This document shows, one piece after another, positions 58,301 to 64,000 of a stretch of 64,000 bases of DNA; position 1 is the first letter of the stretch; each line of letters begins with the position of its first letter. The translations under genes and the position numbers were made by a program. The notes under the pieces are model-generated. The model was not told the DNA's origin. It saw nothing but the letters and a program-made list of their open reading frames with translations, and did not search any database. Location of the stretch: the NCBI RefSeq assembly GCF_000471905.2, contig NW_006500065.1, positions 1,329,159-1,393,158 of the forward strand, read 5' to 3'. This DNA comes from Amborella trichopoda (lineage: Eukaryota; Streptophyta; Magnoliopsida; Amborellales; Amborellaceae).

Positions 58301-59166
58301 CAACTTACACGGCAAGTATCTATGTAATCCTTCATCCTGAATGACTAGAATGAACAAGTTGGGAGGAATAAATATATCAAAGACAACAGATGTGAATACT
58401 TATCAAAAAAAAAAAGAAAAAAAGGAAGAAAAAGGAGAGAGAGAGAGAGAGAGAGTTGTGATTGAATGAATTTAATGACCACAATGGAAGGAAATTGCAG
58501 GTACCCATCTCTTCTTTGGTTGGGAAGACTGTGGGTTTATACTTCTCAGCTCAGTGGTGCCCCCCTTGCGTCAAGTTCACCCCTAGGTTGGTTTCCATCT
58601 ATGACACACACAAACAAAACAATGAAGACTTTGAGATAGTCTTTGTCTCATGTGACAGAGACGAAGCTGGCTTCCTCGAGTGCTTCAAGCCAATGCCATG
58701 GCTTGCCCTGCCATTTGGGGACGAGAGGATCAAGGGGCTCTCGAGGTACTTCAACATTCAAGGCATTCCAGCCCTTGTTATAATTGGGCCAAACGGGAAG
58801 ACAGTGACACGTGAAGGGAGAAACCTCATCAACTTACACATGGAGAAAGCATACCCATTTACTCAAGACCATATTCTCTTTCTCCAAAAGGAGATGGATG
58901 AGGAGGCGAAAAGTTTTCCAAGGTCTTCACACCACAGTGGCCACCACCACATGCTCAACCTTGTTTCGGCGGCCTCAGGGGGTGGGCCCTTTATATGTTG
59001 TGAGTGCGATGAGCAGGGCTCTGGATGGGCCTACCAATGCATCGATTGTGGCTATGAAGTTCACCCAAAGTGTATTAGAGAAGCAGGTAAAGAGAGCAGC
59101 AGCCCTAAGAATAAAGACAGAGTGCGTGATGATCCCTTCTGCACTTGCAGTAGTGGGGGTGCTTAA
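55360..59166 (+). CDS. NRX: Nucleoredoxin, two thioredoxin-like domains plus DC1 (three exons)
   Basis: Nucleoredoxins are nuclear and cytosolic thioredoxin-fold oxidoreductases that reduce protein disulfides. Exons 55360-55485, 57633-58115 and 58501-59166 all meet in phase 0 at GT..AG introns and give 424 residues. Residues 1-42: N-terminus with LLSSDERDFL. Residues 43-203: first thioredoxin-like domain (GLYFAANW at 54-61, MPWLAIPF at 107-114, cis-Pro region GIPC). Residues 204-350: second domain with canonical WCPPC at 222-226 and MPWLALPF at 268-275. Residues 365-396: DC1 zinc domain (CCEC, CIDC, H391, C394). The start is chosen for its G at -3 and +4 context. In the first domain the CxxC site reads WYFQC (61-65), so the first Cys is lost. 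Length fits two-domain plant nucleoredoxins; the three-domain NRX1 class is near 580. Whether it is type 1 or type 2 is unresolved. Intron 1 is 2.1 kb; an upstream in-frame GTG is not used. Confidence 0.92.
57395..57463. repeat. Short stem-loop in intron 1
   Basis: GATTCACTTCACTT (57395-57408) is the exact reverse complement of AAGTGAAGTGAATC (57450-57463), with weaker pairing further in (CGGTTT near 57410 with AAACCG near 57424). It may be a small MITE or a fold in the intron RNA. Confidence 0.7.
58434..58456 (+). repeat. (GA)n microsatellite in intron 2
   Basis: About eleven GA units, preceded by A-rich sequence, lie 45 bases before the exon 3 acceptor. They are likely to be length-variable. 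Confidence 0.9.
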
Positions 59167-60448
59167 GAGTGAGTTTTAGTTGCCGGTGTTTGGGTCTTTT
59201 TCTTCATATTGGGGAAGGACCTATCGTATTCACAATCAAAATCACAATCACAGTTAAAATTGCTTGTATAGGATAGTAGATGCATATGATAGTGTGATCT
59301 TTTGTGACTAAAGGAAGTGTATGGGGACTGCTCCATTGCTAAACTTAGTTGGCATGGATGGACAGATAGCTAACCTAGGTCTTAAATTGCCTTATGTATG
59401 CTGTACATCTAATTTTATGGTTCAAACGATCCTTTGGAAGGACAATTGTTCCTTTGAGGACGTTTCTCGTTCTTATTCTATGCCTTCGGAAACCATGCCC
59501 ACATTTTAACTTTTGGCCTCTGCCTTCGATTGTAATTTTATGTTTCTGGCCTCTTCTCATGGGGCTCTTATATTGATGATGAGTGGCATCTGTATTATTT
59601 GTTCTCTTTCCTGGTCTACAAGTCTGTGCTGATAGTTCTAATGGGAAAGCAACCAACAACAGGTGTCCCTCTCTGTTTTTTGGGTTTCAGAGACCACATT
59701 TAGTAATCAAGGGATCGATTTTCGCACAATTCATTTGTGAAAGGTTTATATGGATGGACAGGGGATTTTGCCAGTCTTTTTGAGTGGATACCATGAATAT
59801 TTGCTGCATATTTCTTTCTTGTTTCGTGACCATGTGGGCTGGTGTGTTGAAATGGATGGGAACTCGTGAAAGCCTGCCTTAATCTGTATCTCTTAGAAAC
59901 CATGTGCCATGCATCAAATTTATAGGCAGCCACACCATGCTTCTCTGGGTAGATTAGTCCAAGAAATGCATTTTTGGTTATGAATTTTTATTCTTTGGTC
60001 TTCTGATATAGCCGAGGATTACTCCTTGAAACACAAATCCATTTAAAAATGCTGAACTTTTCGCAAAGTTTAGATAAGGCGAGTGAGCTTTAAAATAAAA
60101 TGATAACGAGAAAGTAGCATCACTTAGGGCAAGTTTAATAACTGCAGGTTCCAGCTCCAGATGCTGGAAGTTCTAGTTTCTTGCAGCACTTCCATGTTTG
60201 ATAACTTGAAGTCCTACAAGAAACTGGTTTTAAGAAGTTCTTCGACAACTTCTAGCTTCTATCCCCCTTACGGAAGTTTGCATGCCGTATTTTTCAGTAA
60301 TGTATCGTTTTCTTTTTCGGTTCCCATGTTATTTCTCTCTCTAATCATGGCTCTTGTATCTTCTAACTCACTAATCATGGCTGTTGTATCTTCTAACTCA
60401 CATCTCTCTAGTTATAACCTTTCTCCGTAGAACTCCTCTCTTTATATA
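59167..60448. other. Nucleoredoxin 3' UTR and downstream spacer
   Basis: The first few hundred bases after the TAA are probably 3' UTR; no single AATAAA signal decides the end. The rest has no recognised gene. A direct duplication of 'ctaatcatggct.ttgtatc' lies at 60341-60392. Confidence 0.45.
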
Positions 60449-60600
60449 CTCTTAACCAGGGTTTAAAAAAATGTAAAAAATATCGAGTCGAGCCCGACTC
60501 GTCCAGTTGGATTCGGGAATCGCCACAGAACGAGTCGGTTTCACACATAAAACGGGAACCGCCCGTGTTTAGAGAGAACCGAGTAGTTTTAAACAGTAAA

Positions 60601-60760
60601 CCGCCCGATAACATCATCAATCGGCAGTTCTGACGTCACCATTTCGACACGGACCGTCCGATGACATCATCAACCGGCAGTTTTGACGTCACCATTCTGA
60701 CATGGACCGCCCGATGATATCATCAACCGGCGGTTTTGACGTCACCATTCCAATACGGAC
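60601..60760 (+). repeat. 53-bp repeat, three units, each with TGACGTCA
   Basis: 'ccgat.acatcatcaa.cggc' starts at 60605, 60658 and 60711. Each unit carries the palindrome TGACGTCA (60631-60638, 60684-60691, 60737-60744), the bZIP/TGA-factor core. Two CACGTG motifs follow at 60775-60780 and 60789-60794. Confidence 0.9.
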
Positions 60761-61019
60761 ATGTGTGATAAAATCACGTGCCACTTACCACGTGTGAAGT
60801 TGCCCCATGTTTCCGCGCGTATATCTTACTTCATACTACATAGGTATTTATAAAGCAAAGTTGAATATCCATCCTTCGATGTGGGATAATTCCCAAACAT
60901 CATAAAATGAAAGAGGAATGTAAATATATTCTATTAATCAGCAACTAATAATCACATCCAGTGAGACGGTGTGATGGTTATGACTTCTGTTTTTGGCTTT
61001 GATGTCCCAAAGGGATGTT

Positions 61020-61160
61020 ACAGTTTGTAGTTTTTGTTGTATAGTAGTTTTTGTTGTATATTTTGTAGTCTTTGTTATATATTTTGTAGTTTTTGTTGTA
61101 TATTTTGTAGTTTTTGTTGTATATATGTTGTATAGTAGTTTTTGTTGTATATAGTAGTAT
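61020..61160 (+). repeat. Short tandem repeat in the hAT-like element
   Basis: Repeats of 'tagtttttgttgtatatttt' with slight variation, unit about 20-24 bp. Confidence 0.8.
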
Positions 61161-62097
61161 AAATATTTTTGTAAATAATATAAAAGGTATAAAAAATGAA
61201 AAAAAAAAGTTAATTTTTTGTATAGCAGTTAATTTTTGTTGTATATAGTGGTATAATTATTTTTATAAATAATATGAAAGACATAAAAAAATAAAAAATA
61301 AAAAGTTTATTCTATTTGAAATCTCCCTCTTTCTACTAACAATCTCTTTCACTAAATTTATTATAGAAACCTAAAAAATTAAATTTTTGAAAAATTGAAG
61401 TGTTATTTCCAAAATTTGTATGCATTTTATTCATTTTTACATTTATTTTATTTATTAACTTTTACATTATAAATTATGTAATGTACTATTTTTCTTACAG
61501 TTGTCAATAATACATTTTAAATTAGATAATATTATAAAATATTTTTATTTTGTTATTATTTGTCTAATAAAATAATTATGAAATCCAAATTAATAATTAT
61601 AATTTCAGTATATAATATTAAAATTAGTTAAGTTGTAATAATTTTGGATTATAGTTAGTTTGGCTATAATAATTTGAGTTTTTTTAGCGGATTAGGGTTT
61701 TTCGCCAAAACAAGATTTTAATGGCCATTCTTTCATTTATTTAGTCTACTCTTTATTATAGTCCATGTATAATTATATATTTTATCCATGATAATTCTAT
61801 GATTTTTCTTTTATGTGATGCAAATTTAATACTTAAGTTTATACAGTGAAAGAGCATCTCAGTATTCACAAATTGATGAAAAAAATGAAAGTTCATAATG
61901 TAGTACCCTCATTTTTTATTGGATTCCTAAAAAACAACATTTATAATGAATTTTAATAATTTTTTCGGATTTTTTTGAATCTTTAATCCAATCGATACAG
62001 CCAATTCCCGATCCGAATCGTCGATTCGCCGATCCGGATCATTTTTGAAGTGCCCGATCTGAGTCACCGATCCGCTTTTTAAACAATTGCCCTTAAC

Positions 62098-62483
62098 GCA
62101 TTAAAAAAAAAAACTCCTCTTCATAAATTTATTTATTTATTTTATTTTTTATTTTTATTTTTATTTTACGAATTATGAGTCTTTTCTCTTTTGTAACCCC
62201 TCAAAGTTTGCCCTTTCTAACTCCCTCTAGCTATGCCCTTTCTCTCTCTAATCAGTGTTAGATGGATGGCAACATAAGCGGCAATATTTAGTATGTGTCC
62301 AGGTGCTAGTACATGGCCAAAAAGACCGTACTCCTCATCACTTCCGTGCGGTTTATTACTCTACAAGTATTTTATGTATAATAATTCCCAAAAGTAAATA
62401 CAACGCTCTTAAGTGACCCAGATGGTAGTAGCCATGTCTTTTAAGTCTATGGTGGGTGTGTTTTTACATATCTAACAAAAGGT
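62098..62483. other. Intergenic, no gene seen
   Basis: AT-rich with a (TTTA)n-like stretch at 62125-62167. No gene recognised. Confidence 0.5.
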
Positions 62484-62492
62484 TATTTGTAA

Positions 62493-62870
62493 GGAAAAAG
62501 TTTATATAGAACTAAGGCTCTAAACAATCAAATTTGAGCCTACATCAAAAATTTCACTAGAAGAGGTTGTTTTTATGCCCAAATATCTTCAAATTGATCA
62601 TCTCGGTATCAAGATGCATGTACATGAGAGAAAAATGAATTTCAAGTTTTCGAAATAGTGTATTTTGTAATGCATTTTTGGACCATTAATTTTCGAGATT
62701 TGTAAGTTTTCACGAATCTATCGATCTACACTATTTATGAAGCTTTAAACTTTATAAATAAATATAAAAACATATTTTAAGTCTATCACAATGACTTCCA
62801 ATATTGAAATCACATTTCTCTACACTATTTGAAGGTAGGCTCTAATTTAGGCTCTATACAAACCACACCC
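62493..62870 (+). mobile_element. MITE, second subfamily
   Basis: 378 bp from GGAAAAAGTTTATATAGAAC to CAAACCACACCC. The internal order is as in the 53056 copy, but the termini carry 'aaggctctaaacaatcaaat' in place of GGTTGCAACC. Flanks TATTTGTAA (62484-62492) and TATATGTAC (62871-62879) match at 7 of 9 bases. Confidence 0.72.
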
Positions 62871-62879
62871 TATATGTAC

Positions 62880-62942
62880 TAGGTATATGTGTATATTAAG
62901 ATGGGCACACTTTATGTTAGAGGCAACGTGGCATTAGTTAAA
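62880..62942. other. Spacer between two inverted MITEs
   Basis: About 60 bp of host sequence that would form the loop if the two MITEs paired in RNA; its right end is the target duplication of the second MITE. Confidence 0.6.
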
Positions 62943-63309
62943 GGGTGCGGTTTGTATAGAGCCGAGGCTCTAAACAATCAAATTAGAGGCCACCTTCAAA
63001 TGGTGTTGAGAAATGTGGTGTCAATACTGGAAATCTTTGACTAGCCTTAAAATATATTTTCAAAAATAGTGTAGATTGAGCAAATCTATAAAAACTAGAA
63101 TAACTAAAAAATTGATGGTCAAAAAATGCAGTACAAGATGCACTATTTCCAAAATTTGAAATCCATTTTTTTTTTCAAGTCCATACATCTTGATGTCAAG
63201 ATGATCAATTCAAAGATATTTGGGCATCAAAACAACCTCTTATAGTGAAAATTTTAAAATAGGCTCTAATTTGATTGTTTAAAGCCTAGGCTTTATATAA
63301 ACTTTCCCC
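62943..63309 (-). mobile_element. MITE, second subfamily, opposite orientation
   Basis: 367 bp from GGGTGCGGTTTGTATAGAGCC to AAACTTTCCCC, the reverse of 62493-62870. Flanks TTAGTTAAA (62934-62942) and TTAATTAAA (63310-63318) match at 8 of 9 bases. Confidence 0.78.
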
Positions 63310-63318
63310 TTAATTAAA

Positions 63319-64000
63319 AATAAAAACTGCTATAAGGAAGAGGTTGAACCCATGAGCTTTCAATCATAATTATTCTCAAGACTGGACAAACTTGTAGTCT
63401 AATCGGTCGGGCTATTAACCGATTCCTTTGATGGTCTGGTCGTTGGTCAAAATTCGATTAAAACTATTGTTTGACCTGTTAGACTAGCCGATTTTAACCA
63501 ATTTGACCATTTAAATAAAATTTGTCAAATCTTTGATATATTTGTATTTTTAAACAATGATATCTATTTTCTTTCCTTTTTCTAAAATCCGATCTAACCA
63601 GTTTGAGTAATGGTTGGATCAATTTTGACTAAGCAGAATCCTCACCGTTTAGTGGCTCGTTTGTACTGATAACATTGCTCTCAATCATGCATATCCACTC
63701 TACCAAGATGATTTTTTTTTATTTTTTTTGACAAGAGTACTTAGAAATTTGACGTATTTATTTCACGCATTCTAATACATGTTATTAGAAAGATTCATTT
63801 CTAATCTTACACATATCATGTATTCCTTATTGAACAAATAAAGTAAACGTGATACATAAACCATATGCACATGATTCATATCAAGATAAACAATAATCTA
63901 AATTTAGTAGTTTAAAACATGGAAGATGCTACGATACGCCTATTCGTGTATTGCTACAGTAAACACCGAACGGCCCAGATCGAATCTAGGCCGATCTGAC
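63319..64000. other. Intergenic to window end, no gene seen
   Basis: About 63390-63640 contains repeated phrases around 'ggttggatcaattttgac' and 'cgttggtcaaaattcg' in both orientations, possibly an old small inverted-repeat element. Otherwise AT-rich with no gene recognised. Confidence 0.4.

Larger units (their letters stand above)
60457..62089. mobile_element. Non-autonomous hAT-like element
   Basis: 1633 bp. The left end CAGGGTTTAAAAA and the reverse complement of the right end CAATTGTTTAAAAAG are related terminal inverted repeats. Flanks CTCTTAAC (60449-60456) and CCCTTAAC (62090-62097) match at 7 of 8 bases; an 8-bp duplication is the mark of hAT elements. Both ends carry 'cgagtcg' or 'gatccg' rich subterminal sequence. 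No transposase frame is present, so it would move only with help from another element. Confidence 0.7.

Overview
This is plant nuclear DNA from a flowering plant with large, repeat-filled intergenic space. The evidence is one intron-bearing host gene with GT..AG introns, plant-specific retrotransposon families (Tat-lineage Gypsy with two RNase H domains, and Tekay/Del-type gag), Mutator-type and hAT-type miniature elements, and AT-rich spacers. The species cannot be told from the sequence. No tRNA, rRNA, organelle insert or bacterial feature was seen.

Layout. 1-4563: intergenic DNA with miniature inverted-repeat elements (MITEs) and a long foldback element. 4564-50710: a three-level nest of LTR retrotransposons. 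Element 1 (E1, minus strand) is a Tat-type Gypsy element with LTRs 4564-6104 and 48898-50710 and a near-perfect 5-bp target duplication. Element 2 (E2, plus strand, 13018-40478) is a second Tat-type Gypsy element inside the E1 integrase gene, with a perfect ATCCT duplication. Element 3 (E3, plus strand, 21963-33193) lies inside the E2 integrase gene with a perfect GAGGT duplication. It has 3.7-4.3 kb LTRs, a gag gene and a tandem array, but no pol gene. All their coding regions carry stops or frameshifts. 50711-55150: a cluster of MITEs, two of which have perfect 9-10 bp target duplications. 55360-59166: the only convincing host gene, a nucleoredoxin with two thioredoxin-like domains and a C-terminal DC1 zinc domain. 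60457-62089: a non-autonomous hAT-like element downstream of that gene. 62493-63309: two MITEs of one subfamily in opposite orientation. 63310-64000: AT-rich spacer.

How the parts relate. The nesting gives an order of insertion: E1, then E2, then E3. E1 and E2 both carry, between pol and the 3' LTR and on the strand opposite pol, remnants of a plant-mobile-domain-type gene, the additional antisense gene known in the Tat lineage. Tandem repeats recur at several scales: 48 bp in the E1 LTRs, about 102-118 bp in the E1 leader, 84 bp near the E2 3' end, 94-95 bp in E3, about 194 bp in the E3 LTRs, and 53 bp in the hAT element. E2 also carries many copies of a short GGCGACAC dyad. The nucleoredoxin gene is bracketed by transposons: a MITE ends about 200 bp before its start codon, and the hAT-like element downstream carries three TGACGTCA and two CACGTG motifs. 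Element boundaries rest on paired ends and target duplications read by eye; LTR divergence and insertion dates were not computed.
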